64,000 nt of DNA from Mumia sp. zg.B17 (GCF_019550915.1 NZ_JAHWCI010000008.1:620001-684000), one strand, 5' to 3'; positions 1 through 8,961 are shown, counted from the stretch's first letter. Numbers and translations: made by a program. Notes: generated by a model from the sequence alone, not told the origin.

Positions 1-21
1 CCCGACGATCGAGGAGCTCGC

Positions 22-414
22 ATGAAGTACGTGATCATGATCCACTCCAACCCGCAGCCGTGGGGTCACCCCACAGGTGACTACCTCCCGGAGTTCCAGG
101 CGCTGCCCGCCGAGGAGCGCGAGCGCCTGACCGGCGACTTCGAGCGCACGCTCACCGAGATGCAGGAACGCGGCGAGCTGGTGATGGGCGAGGCTCTGGG
201 CGACCCGACCACCGCACGCCTCTATCGCTGGGAGGACGGGCGGCCGCTCGCGACGGACGGGCCTTACTCGGAGTCGAAGGAGCACCTGGCGGGCTTCTTC
301 GTCATCGACGTCGAGAGCCTCGAGCGTGCGGAGGAGATCGGCGCGGTGTTCGCCGGGCCGGGCGAGACCGTCGAGCTGCGCCCCATGATGTGGCCGGGCG
401 GCGACGACCAGTGA
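22..414 (+). CDS. YCII-related (DGPF-domain) protein
   Basis: A 130-residue single-domain protein of the YCII/DGPF family. The diagnostic DGPY motif is at residues 79-82, followed by a conserved stretch ending in GGFF-like AGFFVIDV, and the N-terminus MKYVIMIH is typical. A ribosome binding site GAGGAG lies 5 bases before the ATG. It sits 34 bp upstream of an ECF sigma factor gene on the same strand, an arrangement known for ECF42-type sigma factors, in which YCII proteins are conserved neighbours of uncertain biochemical role. The first 21 bases of the window may hold part of its promoter or an upstream gene. Confidence 0.85.
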   Translation: MKYVIMIHSNPQPWGHPTGDYLPEFQALPAEERERLTGDFERTLTEMQERGELVMGEALGDPTTARLYRWEDGRPLATDGPYSESKEHLAGFFVIDVESLERAEEIGAVFAGPGETVELRPMMWPGGDDQ

Positions 415-448
415 CGCCGTCCTCACCGTGAGGCGCGGAGGCTGAGAC

Positions 449-1687
449 GTGCTGGACGCACGGGTGCTCGAGGACGTGTGGCGGCGCGAGTCCGCGCACG
501 TCCTGGCGGCGCTGCTGCGACGGCACGGCGACCTGGCGGACTGCGAGGATGCCGCACAGGAGGCGGCCCTCGCGGCCTCCGTGCAGTGGGAGCGCGACGG
601 ACTCCCGCAGAATCCTCGGGCCTGGCTGATCCGGGTGGCCTCGCGCCGCCTGGTCGACACGGTCCGCTCGGGCCGGGCGCGGGAAGAGCGCGAGGCGACG
701 CACACCGACCGTATGGACATGCCGGCCAACGCCGACGGTGACGCCCGCCGTACGGATGCCGACGACACTCTCCGTCTGCTCGTGCTCTGCTGCCATCCCG
801 CCCTCAGCCGCGCCTCCCAGGTCGCCTTGACGCTTCGCTCGGTCGCCGGCCTGTCCGCGAGCCAGATCGCGGCCGCCTACCTGGTGCCCGAGAGGACGAT
901 GGCTCAACGCCTGAGCCGTGCGCGCGCGACGCTCCGTGCCGCCGGAGCGCGGTTCGAGCTGCCGCCACCCGCGGAGGCAGCCTCACGCCTCGCCGCTGCG
1001 CTGGACGTCTGCCACCTGATGTTCAACGAGGGCTACGTGCGGAGCTCGGGCGAGCACCTCCTGGACGCCGACCTCGCCGGCGAGGCGATCCGCCTCACCC
1101 GACAGCTCCACCGCGCCGTCCCCGAGCACGACGAGGTCACCGGTGCGCTCGCGCTGATGCTCCTCACCCACGCGCGGGCACCGGCGCGCACCACTCCCAC
1201 CGGCGACCTCGTCCCGCTGGCCGAGCAGGACCGTCGCACGTGGGACGCGACGCAGATCGCGGAAGGCGTACGGCTCCTCGAGGAGGTCCTTCCGCGCGGC
1301 CACGTCGGGCGCTTCCAGCTCCAGGCGGCGATCGCCGCCGTGCACGCGGAGTCACCGACGTGGGAGGAGACCGACTGGGCACAGATCAGCGTGCTCTACG
1401 CGATGCTCGACGCCGTCGCCCCCAGTCCCGCGGTCACGCTCAACCGTGCGGTCGCCGTCGGCATGGCGGTCGGCCCCGCGGAGGGCTTGGCGCTCGTCGA
1501 CGACCTGCTGACCGATCCGGCGATGCAGCGGCACCACAGGACCCACGCCGTCCGAGCTCATCTGCTCGAAAGCGCCGGTGAGCTCGCCGGGGCCCACGCC
1601 GCCTACCAGCGGGCCGCGGCCCTCACCGCGAGCCTGCCCGAGCAGCGTTACCTCAACCGACGCGCGGCACGGCTCCCGCGCTCGTAG
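449..1687 (+). CDS. ECF42-type RNA polymerase sigma factor with C-terminal extension
   Basis: A 412-residue sigma-70 family protein, about twice the length of an ordinary ECF factor. Residues 1-75 carry region 2 (core binding and -10 recognition), residues 105-165 carry region 4 with the helix-turn-helix, and LCCHPAL at 113-119 is characteristic of this group. The remaining C-terminal half corresponds to the DUF6596/TPR-like extension of ECF42 factors, thought to regulate the sigma factor in place of an anti-sigma protein. The start is a GTG. It follows the YCII gene in a probable two-gene operon. The inducing signal cannot be read from the sequence. Confidence 0.88.
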   Translation: MLDARVLEDVWRRESAHVLAALLRRHGDLADCEDAAQEAALAASVQWERDGLPQNPRAWLIRVASRRLVDTVRSGRAREEREATHTDRMDMPANADGDARRTDADDTLRLLVLCCHPALSRASQVALTLRSVAGLSASQIAAAYLVPERTMAQRLSRARATLRAAGARFELPPPAEAASRLAAALDVCHLMFNEGYVRSSGEHLLDADLAGEAIRLTRQLHRAVPEHDEVTGALALMLLTHARAPARTTPTGDLVPLAEQDRRTWDATQIAEGVRLLEEVLPRGHVGRFQLQAAIAAVHAESPTWEETDWAQISVLYAMLDAVAPSPAVTLNRAVAVGMAVGPAEGLALVDDLLTDPAMQRHHRTHAVRAHLLESAGELAGAHAAYQRAAALTASLPEQRYLNRRAARLPRS

Positions 1688-1762
1688 CGCCGTACGGTGT
1701 CGGCGGACCACGTGCACATTCTCTTCGCTAACGGCATGCGGTCGCGAACGGTGCCCGAGCCC

Positions 1763-2206
1763 TCACGGTCCTGGCACCTCAGGGGGCGTTCCAAGCCATC
1801 GGAAGCTCGAAACGATCGAATCTCGTACGATCTTCTTCTCGGTTTTCGGCATGCTCGGAGAGACGGTTCGCACGAGCCCGTGCGCCTCCCCCAAGACGCA
1901 GTCGTCAGGATCATCCTTCTGGATAACACCTGCCACACCCCCGTCCCTTACGCATCGCGTGCTGAACTCGATCGCATGGTAGGTGGAACGGTCGTACATG
2001 CGTTCAAGTTCCACTCCAACCTCGGCGCGAAAGGACTCCAAATGGACTGACATACCGTCACCCTTGTCGAACTGCAGTGAGGCACGCCCAGGTTCAGGCT
2101 CAGCCGTAAGCAGGTTGGGGACGATGTAATTCGGTCTCCGGAGTATTCGCCTGTAGAGCATTTCCTCAGGTGGGATCGAATCGTCGTTCCAGAGCCAATG
2201 ACTCAC
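1763..2206 (-). CDS. hypothetical protein, last gene of accessory module
   Basis: A 147-residue protein starting at GTG, 10 bp after the stop of the preceding gene, so probably translated in the same transcript. I do not recognise a named family. It has a middle segment with GDGMSVHL followed by a later GEAHGLV, a layout I associate with small uncharacterised bacterial proteins that end in an AHA-like motif, but this is only an impression. No signal peptide or membrane segment is visible. Its DNA is noticeably less GC-rich than the flanking sigma-factor and S55 genes, in keeping with acquisition by transfer. Confidence 0.55.
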   Translation of the reverse strand: MSHWLWNDDSIPPEEMLYRRILRRPNYIVPNLLTAEPEPGRASLQFDKGDGMSVHLESFRAEVGVELERMYDRSTYHAIEFSTRCVRDGGVAGVIQKDDPDDCVLGEAHGLVRTVSPSMPKTEKKIVRDSIVSSFRWLGTPPEVPGP

Positions 2207-2216
2207 GTGATTGCCG

Positions 2217-2717
2217 TCAGTGACGCGAAACGAACAGGGACCGCCACTTCGGGTTGTTCGCTATGACCTCAGAGGTGAGGTCACGAAGGTAGGAGCGAAG
2301 ACGCGTCTCAGAAGGTCCCGAGTACACGTGCACCCCCCGTCGCGAAACAATAGAGAAGTTGGCCTGACCGAATTCGTCAACCTCAATTTCTATCCGGCGA
2401 ACTCCGGCACGCCACTCTGCGATCAGAATCTGATCCGACTCATCGTAAGTAATTGTCGGAAACACTGAGTTAGTTGCGAGGACATTGCGGAGAACACTGA
2501 GTAGGCGACGGCGCGCTAGCTGGGTGGGTTCACCCAAGCCGAGATCTTGCAGATCGAGGATCAAACGGTCAAGGTCGTGGCGCGCGTATTCGAACGCGGC
2601 GATTCGCGGCCACGAATCACTTGGCTGAGTGTCGGAGATCACGACCCATCCCTCGGCCCGACTTCGCGCATCGCGCGAGGCCCACGTCTCCGCGTGCTTC
2701 TCAAGGATCATTGTCAT
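2217..2717 (-). CDS. hypothetical protein, middle gene of accessory module
   Basis: A soluble protein of about 166 residues with no recognisable family. The start at 2717 is preferred over the upstream ATG at 2732 because GGAAGGA stands 5-6 bases before it and because it makes a 4-bp ATGA overlap with the stop of the TIGR04255 gene. The N-terminal half is helical and Leu/Arg-rich, the C-terminal half looks beta-rich (residues around ILIAEWRAGVRRIEIEV). Translational coupling to the upstream gene suggests the products work together. Codon use and GC are lower than in the core genes around it. Confidence 0.55.
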   Translation of the reverse strand: MTMILEKHAETWASRDARSRAEGWVVISDTQPSDSWPRIAAFEYARHDLDRLILDLQDLGLGEPTQLARRRLLSVLRNVLATNSVFPTITYDESDQILIAEWRAGVRRIEIEVDEFGQANFSIVSRRGVHVYSGPSETRLRSYLRDLTSEVIANNPKWRSLFVSRH

Positions 2718-3547
2718 GACATCCTTCCCCATGCCTCATGCATTTCCACGCTCGTGAACTCAACGAACTTGCGAATCAATTGCCGGTGGGCTACGTCTAG
2801 TCCTGCCAGTCGTAGATTCGACTCATCACTCAATAGGTCTCGTTCTGATTCGATGGCGAGGAACGTACCGTCGTCATCGACATCCAGACTGAGATTCACA
2901 CTGCACCCCTCCATGCCCTCATCAGTGCACGTGTGTAGTCTCAGTCCTGAGTAAGTCGCATTCAGGGACTCCCCCACGTCTTCGATGTCCGGGGCGGACC
3001 ATCTCGTAGCGATGCCGACGATCATCTGCTGGGCCGAATAGCCCTCGATCCTATTGACGTACTGGCATTCCGCACCAGCCAGGATGAGCGCCTCAGATGT
3101 CTCGGCCTCGACCGCGGCCTCGAACTGAGCGAACCGCTCCGCCATCGTCGTCGAAAGTGAATCGAATCCGGGGTATCTAGAGTCCGGGCTGAAACTCCAA
3201 GACAGAATGAAGCGGTCATTCTGAATGGCGAGATTCTGCTGGTCGTCCTCGGCAGACCACATCAAGTATGGAAATGGCCAGGCCCGCGGCGAGACCGGGA
3301 CGACGGCCATTTCTTCGCCACCTCGGTTGCGCGGCCGCAGTGGCGGCAACTCAGCGGTGACCGGATAGTCATTTCGCCATCGCTCACGCAGGGAAGAGAA
3401 GTGGCTGACTTGCAGTCCTTCGACGGGCTCAAAGTAGACCGCCAAGTAGACACTGCGCACAGGAGGATGGGCGAAGCGGGCCTCTTGGCTCAACGTGTCC
3501 ACGCTTGGAGGATAGCCGAGATCTACATCTGTGCCGCCAGTTTCCAC
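2714..3547 (-). CDS. TIGR04255 family protein
   Basis: A 277-residue protein resembling the sporadically distributed TIGR04255 family, whose function is unknown. Support comes from the N-terminal segment with FAHPPVRSVYLAVYFEP and the C-terminal helix with LDVAHRQLIRKF...MHEAWG, which match the pattern of that family at both ends. It begins at a GTG and is the first gene of a tightly packed three-gene minus-strand unit. Members of this family are patchily distributed and often sit in accessory loci. It lies about 390 bp downstream of the 3' end of tRNA-Arg, the side where integrated DNA is usually found. The family call is made from memory of the family pattern. Confidence 0.6.
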   Translation of the reverse strand: METGGTDVDLGYPPSVDTLSQEARFAHPPVRSVYLAVYFEPVEGLQVSHFSSLRERWRNDYPVTAELPPLRPRNRGGEEMAVVPVSPRAWPFPYLMWSAEDDQQNLAIQNDRFILSWSFSPDSRYPGFDSLSTTMAERFAQFEAAVEAETSEALILAGAECQYVNRIEGYSAQQMIVGIATRWSAPDIEDVGESLNATYSGLRLHTCTDEGMEGCSVNLSLDVDDDGTFLAIESERDLLSDESNLRLAGLDVAHRQLIRKFVEFTSVEMHEAWGRMS

Positions 3548-3693
3548 TGTGTCAGCGAGGACTCGCTTGCAGTCACCGCGAGGACGATCGAATCACAAGG
3601 CGACACCGGTTGCCTGATCCCGTGGCAAGCGGCTCAAGCAGGCGTTCCTCGAGCCCGCCCTTATCCCCACTTCGAGAGAGTCACCATCCGAGA

Positions 3694-3726
3694 CAGAGCC
3701 GCCGGCCGGCAGCGGCGGCGGCTCTG
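3694..3726. other. GC-rich hairpin in a 345-bp gap without genes
   Basis: Between the start of the TIGR04255 gene and the tRNA terminator (3548-3892) I see no credible gene. The only structure is a hairpin with perfect 11-bp arms at 3694-3704 and 3716-3726 and an 11-base loop. It has no U-tract on either strand, so it is not a classical terminator. The accessory module's promoter should lie in this gap. Confidence 0.4.
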
Positions 3727-3892
3727 CATGCGTGCCCACGGAGGGTTGCCACGCGGTTGGGTGCGTGAGGAGTGATGCAACGAAGACGCGCCGCCCTTAT
3801 CCTGCCCGCGCCCGAGCCGGCCCTCAGTACATGAGCGACCGACCGGCCACGGCCCGCAGGTTTACCCAGAGCGACTCGGCAGAAGAACGCAA

Positions 3893-3924
3893 GAGGCCCG
3901 GCACCATGGACGGTGCCGGGCCTC
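3893..3924 (-). terminator. terminator hairpin after tRNA-Arg
   Basis: Perfect 13-bp inverted repeat (3893-3905 and 3912-3924) with a 6-base loop, starting 10 bp beyond the 3' end of the minus-strand tRNA. Position and stability fit an intrinsic-type terminator of the tRNA transcript; there is no strong U-run, as is common in high-GC actinobacteria. Confidence 0.65.
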
Positions 3925-3933
3925 TCACTCCTG

Positions 3934-4006
3934 CGCGCTCGAAGGGATTCGAACCCCTAACCTTCTGATCCGTAGTCAGATGCTCTATCCGTTGAGCTAC
4001 GAGCGC
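3934..4006 (-). tRNA. tRNA-Arg (anticodon ACG)
   Basis: On the minus strand a 73-base sequence folds as a full cloverleaf: 7-bp acceptor stem GCGCTCG/CGAGCGC, D-arm GCTC...GAGC, anticodon stem TCTGA/TCAGA with loop CTACGGA (anticodon ACG, read as ICG after deamination), and a T-arm with TTCGAAT. The discriminator base is G and CCA is not encoded. The 3' end points toward the accessory module at 1.7-3.5 kb, and tRNA 3' ends are common integration sites, though no att duplication or integrase was found. Confidence 0.95.
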
Positions 4007-4187
4007 CCGCCTCGCACACCGGCGAAGCGACCCCTACTCTAGCGGGTCGTTCGCGGAGACCGAAATCGGGCTCCCCCGCCCGAACATTCTCGCCCCGGTG
4101 ACCCCCGCGGGGCACTAGGTTTCGGTCCGGCGGCACAGCCCTCTCTCGGGTCGATCTGCCGTCCTCCCCCGTGAAACCGAGGTAAAC

Positions 4188-6050
4188 ATGACCGCACACG
4201 CGCGCGCCCGCAGGCGTACGCTCACGATCGTCGCGGCGGCCGCGACGGCCGTCACCGCGACCGCGCTGGCCGCGACCGGCCCGGCGATGGCCGAGCCCGT
4301 CGCCGCGACCGCCGCTGTCGGGTCCGCCTGTCCGGCGGCGTTCCCGCCGGCCGAGCTCGTCCGGGCGACCACGACGACGCCCGGCACAGCCGTCGAGGGC
4401 CTGACCGTGTCGACCGGCACCGAGACCGACACGGTCACCGGTGAGTTCGTCGGGACCATCGAGGACGGCATCGCACCGGGCGTCGACATGCTGGTGTTCA
4501 AGATGCGCGGCTCGCGGATCACCGACTCCGCCGGCAACGTCGACCGCGGCATCTGGGCCGGCATGTCGGGCACCCCGCTCTACGCCCCCGACGGGCGTCT
4601 GGTCGGCGCGGTGGCGTACGGCCAGTCGTGGTCGCCGAGCGAGTACGCCGGTGTCACGCCGGCTGCCGACCTCTACCGCTCGGGGTCGTACTCCTCGGCC
4701 GCCGCCTCGGTCCGGATCACCTCCAAGGTCGCGGACTCGATGCGTGCCACCGGTGCCTCCAAGGCTGCCGGCTCGCTGCGCCGCCTCCCGACACCGATCA
4801 CCATCCCCGCCGGCGTCCCGTCGTCGAAGGCGGCGGCGATCGCGAAGAAGGCGAAGCTCAAGAACGTCACCTTCCGCAACGGCGGCGCGAGCAGCCGGAC
4901 CGGGACGAAGGCGATCCCGGTCTCGGCCGGCTCCAACGTCGCCGCCTCCTACTCGTACGGGTCGCTCCCGCTCGCCGGCGTCGGCACGACCACGGCCGTC
5001 TGCGGCTCGACGGTCTACGCGTTCGGGCACCCGATGGACTGGCTCGGCAAGACGCGGATGTCTCTGCACGGCGCCGACGCCGTCTACGTCGAGCGCGACC
5101 AGATGGAGGGGTCGTTCAAGATCGCCAACCTCGGCGCGCCGATCGGCACGTTCACGCAGGACCGTCTGACCGCGATCGTGGGCACCCTCGGCAAGGCGCC
5201 GACCGGCCCGACCGTGCGGACCACCAACCGCTTCGAGAACCGCAGCCGCTACTCCGCGACCACGGTCATGTCGCAGGACTGGCTGTCGACGGTCGGAGCG
5301 ACGCAGTCGAGCTACGACGGATGGACCGTGACCGACGGGACCTTCGGTGGCGAGGCCCGCGCGTACCGGTCCATCAAGGTGCGCCGCGCCAACGGCCAGA
5401 TCCTGACCTACACGCGCAGCGACGTCTATGCCGACAGGTACGACATCACCGCCGGTGCCGCCGACCAGTTCGCGGGTGACATCGACTCGATCCTCTCCAA
5501 CGACTACGAGGACGTCACGATCGTCGACGCCGCGCAGACGACGACGATCAGCGAGGGCTACAAGGCGTACCGGATCTCGCGTGTCGACGCGAAGCAGTTC
5601 GGGCGGTGGACGAAGGTGACCGACGAGGGGTTGATGGCTCGTCGCGGCGGCTTCCTGCGTCTGCGTGTCACGCTCGCGCGCGAGCGGGGCTCGATCGGCC
5701 CCGCCAAGAAGATCGTGAGCCTCAAGGTCGCCGTCCCGCGCAGGAAGTTCAAGCGGCCGATCGGGATCCTCAACGTCTCGGGAGGCACCAGCCTCGGCTA
5801 CGAGGATGACGAGTACTACGAGGAGTACGCCGAGGACGAGTACTCGACGGCCAGCGATGCGTCGTCGCTGCCCGGACTCCTCAAGGCGATGACACGGGCG
5901 GAGCGCGGCAACGAGGTCACCGCACTCCTCAGCATGGGCGCCGGACGACGCGCGGTCGACAAGATGCACCGTCGCGCCACCTCGACGATCGTCACCGGCC
6001 AGCTCATGGTCCCGGTGATGCAGTACGGCAAGCCGCCGAAGAAGCGCTGA
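4188..6050 (+). CDS. secreted SpoIVB-type (S55) peptidase-domain protein
   Basis: A 620-residue exported protein. Residues 1-36 form a signal peptide: twin-rich basic start, long Ala/Val/Thr core and an AMA cleavage site. The sequence GIWAGMSGTPLY at 121-132 is the serine-nucleophile motif of S55 (SpoIVB-like) peptidases, Ser127 being the expected catalytic residue, followed by GRLVGAVAYG as in that family; FGHPMDW near residue 280 is a second conserved segment. The C-terminal part contains an unusual acidic, tyrosine-rich run (DDEYYEEYAEDEY, about residue 545). Actinobacterial homologues are cell-surface proteins of unknown substrate; real protease activity is inferred from the motif only. 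Confidence 0.75.
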   Translation: MTAHARARRRTLTIVAAAATAVTATALAATGPAMAEPVAATAAVGSACPAAFPPAELVRATTTTPGTAVEGLTVSTGTETDTVTGEFVGTIEDGIAPGVDMLVFKMRGSRITDSAGNVDRGIWAGMSGTPLYAPDGRLVGAVAYGQSWSPSEYAGVTPAADLYRSGSYSSAAASVRITSKVADSMRATGASKAAGSLRRLPTPITIPAGVPSSKAAAIAKKAKLKNVTFRNGGASSRTGTKAIPVSAGSNVAASYSYGSLPLAGVGTTTAVCGSTVYAFGHPMDWLGKTRMSLHGADAVYVERDQMEGSFKIANLGAPIGTFTQDRLTAIVGTLGKAPTGPTVRTTNRFENRSRYSATTVMSQDWLSTVGATQSSYDGWTVTDGTFGGEARAYRSIKVRRANGQILTYTRSDVYADRYDITAGAADQFAGDIDSILSNDYEDVTIVDAAQTTTISEGYKAYRISRVDAKQFGRWTKVTDEGLMARRGGFLRLRVTLARERGSIGPAKKIVSLKVAVPRRKFKRPIGILNVSGGTSLGYEDDEYYEEYAEDEYSTASDASSLPGLLKAMTRAERGNEVTALLSMGAGRRAVDKMHRRATSTIVTGQLMVPVMQYGKPPKKR

Positions 6051-6067
6051 CACCACGGCGTACGACA

Positions 6068-6103
6068 GAGGGCCCGCACTCCCGCAAGGGGGTGCGGGCC
6101 CTC
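6068..6103 (+). terminator. terminator hairpin after the S55 gene
   Basis: Inverted repeat with perfect 12-bp arms (6068-6079 and 6092-6103) separated by 12 bases, beginning 17 bp after the S55 stop codon. It should end the S55 transcript and it separates that gene from the repeat array that follows. Confidence 0.65.
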
Positions 6104-6111
6104 CGCCTTTC

Positions 6112-6260
6112 CGCTCGCGGGTCACTCCCTGGCGCTCGCGGGTCACTCCCTGGCGTTCGCGGGTCACTCCCTGGCGTTCGCGGGGCACCTTTGGTCCTGA
6201 GGGTGACCCGCGAGCCGAAGAGAGTGACCCGCGAGCCGAAGAGAGTGACCCGCGGGCGGA
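6112..6260. repeat. array of 21-bp units, four direct then three inverted
   Basis: Four consecutive units of 20-21 bp start at 6112, 6133, 6154 and 6175, each built on CGNTCGCGGGTCACTCCCTGG. After a 4-base spacer, three units of the reverse-complementary type start at 6199, 6220 and 6241, built on GAGAGTGACCCGCGAGCCGAA. All share the core CGCGGGTCACTC or its complement. The two halves can pair with each other, giving a long imperfect hairpin or cruciform. The array lies in the 500-bp gap between the S55 terminator and pckG. No gene is visible in it. It is not a CRISPR array: units abut without spacers. Confidence 0.85.
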
Positions 6261-6305
6261 GGGGGTCGTGGGAGGTTGCGACCCTGTCCGGAGATTGTGA
6301 AAAGC

Positions 6306-6317
6306 CAACTAGTTGGA
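6306..6317. promoter_or_regulatory. perfect 12-bp palindrome upstream of pckG
   Basis: CCAACTAGTTGG is a perfect palindrome about 290 bp upstream of the pckG start, in an AT-richer stretch (6300-6420) that probably holds the pckG promoter. It could be an operator for a regulator encoded elsewhere. The rest of the gap up to 6603 has no gene. Confidence 0.4.
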
Positions 6318-6603
6318 CGACTGTCCTGGTTCGACCCTTTTGAACTCGATTTGTGGGCCGGATCAACTTAAAACCGCAGGCCAGAGGCCCTTGTGAGAAT
6401 GTTCACTATCTCGAGGCCCGTGTGAGGCGGGGGCGCGAACGGGGCATACATTGGCGACACGGCTCTCGTCCTTCGGGACCGCGCACCGGTCCCGCAGCGT
6501 GAGCCTCGCCCACCTATCCACATCAGCTGACCGGTCACGGGATTGGCCTGGCCAGTGCGAATCAACACGCTTGAATCGCGATGCGAGAAGGACACAGATC
6601 ATC

Positions 6604-8436
6604 ATGGCCGCAGACATCACCACCGACGCCCCGACAAGCACCTACAGGTCGAGCCACGCCGAGCTCCAGACCTGGGTCGACGAGGTCGCCGCACTCACCA
6701 AGCCCGACTCGATCACCTGGATCGAGGGGACTCCCGAGGAGTGGACCCGCCTCACCGACGAGCTGGTCGCCGCCGGCACGTTCGTGCGGCTCGACGAGAG
6801 CAAGAAGCCCAACTCCTTCTGGTGCGCCTCCGACCCGACCGACGTCGCGCGCGTCGAGGACCGTACCTACATCTGCAGCGTCGACAAGGCCGACGCCGGA
6901 CCCACCAACAACTGGATGGCTCCGACCGAGATGAAGCGCATCATGATCGAGCTGTACGACGGCTCGATGCGTGGTCGCACGATGTACGTGATCCCGTTCG
7001 TGATGGGCCACATCGACTCCGCTCACCCGATGTTCGGCGTCGAGATCACCGACTCCGCCTACGTCGTCGCGTCCATGTCGGTGATGGCGCGTGTCGGCCG
7101 TGAGGTCCTCGACCGCATCGAGAGCACCCACGCGTCCTTCGTCCCCGCGCTGCACTCCGTCGGCGCGCCGCTCGAGCCGGGCCAGGACGACGTGCCGTGG
7201 CCGTGCAGCGACACCAAGTACATCGTGCAGTTCCCCGAGGAGCGCATGATCTGGTCGTACGGCTCGGGCTACGGCGGCAACGCCCTCCTCGGCAAGAAGT
7301 GCTACTCGCTGCGCATCGCCTCCGCGATGGGCCGCGACGAGGGCTGGATGGCCGAGCACATGCTGATCCTCAAGCTCACCTCGCCCGAGGGCGTCGTCAA
7401 GTACGTCGCCGCGGCGTTCCCCAGCGCCTGCGGCAAGACCAACCTCGCGATGGTCGAGCCGACCATCGAGGGCTGGAAGGTCGAGACCCTCGGCGACGAC
7501 ATCGCCTGGATGCGCGTCGGCGCCGACGGCCGCCTGTACGCCGTCAACCCTGAGTTCGGCCTGTTCGGCGTCGCGCCGGGCACCGGCTGGGACACCAACG
7601 CCAACGCGATGCGCACCATCGCCAAGGGCAACTCGGTGTTCACGAACGTCGCGCTGACCGACGACGGCGACGTGTGGTGGGAGGGCATGACGAAGGACGC
7701 GCCCGCGCACCTCACCGACTGGAAGGGCCGCGACTGGACCCCGGAGTCCGACGAGCTCTCGTCGCACCCCAACAGCCGCTTCTGCACCCCCATCCGTCAG
7801 TGCCCGATCCTCGCGCCGGAGTACGACGACCCCAACGGCGTCCCGATCGACGCGATCCTCTTCGGCGGTCGCCGCAAGACGACCATCCCGCTGGTGACCG
7901 AGGCCCGCGACTGGACCCACGGCACCTTCATGGGCGCCACGCTCTCCTCGGAGACCACGGCCGCGGCGACCGGTGCGGTCGGCGTCGTCCGTCGCGACCC
8001 GATGGCGATGCTGCCGTTCATCGGCTACGACGCCGGTGACTACTTCAGCCACTGGATCTCGATGGCCAAGAACAACGACGAGTCGAAGTTCCCCAAGATC
8101 TTCTACGTCAACTGGTTCCGTCGTGACGACGACGGCTCGTTCCTGTGGCCGGGCTTCGGCGAGAACAGCCGCGTCCTCAAGTACGTCGTCGATCGCATCG
8201 AGGGCAACGTCGACGCCGTCGAGACCCCGATCGGTCTCGTGCCGGCGCCCGGCGCCCTCGACACCGACGGGCTCGACGTCAGCGAGGAGCAGCTTGCGAA
8301 GGCCCTCGCCGTCGACGCCGACGAGTGGAAGACCGAGATCCCGCAGATCAACGAGTGGTTCGAGACGTTCGGCGACACGCTGCCGGCCGTGCTCTGGACC
8401 GAGCTCGACGGTCTGAAGGCCCGCCTCGAGGCCTGA
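6604..8436 (+). CDS. pckG: phosphoenolpyruvate carboxykinase (GTP)
   Basis: A 610-residue cytosolic enzyme converting oxaloacetate and GTP to phosphoenolpyruvate, GDP and CO2, the first step of gluconeogenesis and part of the anaplerotic node. The P-loop FPSACGKTN lies near residue 275 and contains the hyper-reactive cysteine specific to GTP-type enzymes. Other conserved segments include the N-terminal [10 protein letters not shown] and [12 protein letters not shown]. The start at 6604 is chosen because AGAAGG stands upstream at a normal distance and the protein then has the usual length; a longer in-frame reading from 6451 adds 51 residues without homology-like features. A strong terminator follows. 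Confidence 0.97.
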   Translation: MAADITTDAPTSTYRSSHAELQTWVDEVAALTKPDSITWIEGTPEEWTRLTDELVAAGTFVRLDESKKPNSFWCASDPTDVARVEDRTYICSVDKADAGPTNNWMAPTEMKRIMIELYDGSMRGRTMYVIPFVMGHIDSAHPMFGVEITDSAYVVASMSVMARVGREVLDRIESTHASFVPALHSVGAPLEPGQDDVPWPCSDTKYIVQFPEERMIWSYGSGYGGNALLGKKCYSLRIASAMGRDEGWMAEHMLILKLTSPEGVVKYVAAAFPSACGKTNLAMVEPTIEGWKVETLGDDIAWMRVGADGRLYAVNPEFGLFGVAPGTGWDTNANAMRTIAKGNSVFTNVALTDDGDVWWEGMTKDAPAHLTDWKGRDWTPESDELSSHPNSRFCTPIRQCPILAPEYDDPNGVPIDAILFGGRRKTTIPLVTEARDWTHGTFMGATLSSETTAAATGAVGVVRRDPMAMLPFIGYDAGDYFSHWISMAKNNDESKFPKIFYVNWFRRDDDGSFLWPGFGENSRVLKYVVDRIEGNVDAVETPIGLVPAPGALDTDGLDVSEEQLAKALAVDADEWKTEIPQINEWFETFGDTLPAVLWTELDGLKARLEA

Positions 8437-8448
8437 GCTCTGGCGCGG

Positions 8449-8479
8449 CGCCCCGTACCCTCACGCAGGGTGCGGGGCG
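8449..8479 (+). terminator. terminator hairpin after pckG
   Basis: A 13-bp stem (8449-8461 with 8467-8479, one G-T pair) and 5-base loop begins 12 bp after the pckG stop codon. Confidence 0.7.
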
Positions 8480-8580
8480 TCGTGCTGTCCGGGGCGCGTA
8501 CGACTGGGGTCTGACCCGCCGCCCGCAGCACGGGCCCGAGGGCTGACGGGTCACGGCGCGCGCCGCCGTACGGTCACGGA

Positions 8581-8961
8581 GTGCTGATCTCCGACCCGCT
8601 CTCACGCCTGATCGCCGAGGCCGCCACCGGCCTCCCCTCCCCGCTCGCGACAGCGGTGGAGCTGCTTTCCGACATCGGGCTCGTCGTGCTCGCGCTGGTC
8701 CTGGCGGCCGCCTCGTACGGGCGTGGGCCTCGCACGCTCGCCATCGGGCTCGCGGCCGGAGCCGGCGTCGTGCTGGCGTACGGCGCCAGCGAGGTGCTGA
8801 AAGGTCCTCGTCCGTGACGAGCGGCCGTGCCGCGCTGTCGACGTGCTCGCGACCTGCCCCGCGGAAGGCGACTGGGCGTGGCCGAGCAACCACGCGACGA
8901 TCGCCGCCGCCCTCGCGACGGCGGTGGTGCTGATGGCGCCGCGGTGGTGGGGTGAGCGGCG
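8581..8961 (+). pseudogene. PAP2-family phosphatase, frameshifted and truncated
   Basis: The first part reads in one frame from 8581 for 78 codons (two hydrophobic helices, then ending EVLK) to a stop at 8815. Skipping one A in the AAA run at 8800-8802 moves into the second frame, which continues VLVRDERPC and then DWAWPSNHATIAAALATAV, the first and second signature motifs of PAP2 phosphatases (KX6RP-like and PSGH-like). So one extra base has broken the gene. The third motif (SRXXXXXHXXXD) is missing altogether: coding similarity stops where the convergent LLM oxidoreductase gene begins, so the gene is also truncated. A sequencing error could explain the shift but not the lost 3' end. Confidence 0.65.

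Noticed and set aside
1672-1690. 11-base match to the 5' end of the tRNA-Arg gene (GCGCTCGTAGC) at the end of the sigma-factor gene, considered as an att site
   Set aside because: Too short, in inverted orientation relative to the tRNA, and at the tRNA 5' rather than 3' end; best explained by chance.
6112-6260. CRISPR array
   Set aside because: Units are 21 bp and directly abutting with no spacers, the second half is inverted, and no cas gene is present.
3957-6308. 783-codon open frame on the minus strand opposite the S55 gene
   Set aside because: Arg/Gly/Val-rich translation without domains, exactly opposite a well-supported secreted protein; a GC-skew shadow. The same applies to the long opposite-strand frames over pckG, the recBCD genes and the LAL gene.
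6451-6603. N-terminal extension of pckG from 6451
   Set aside because: No ribosome site, no PEPCK-like sequence in the extra 51 residues, and a good start with ribosome site exists at 6604.
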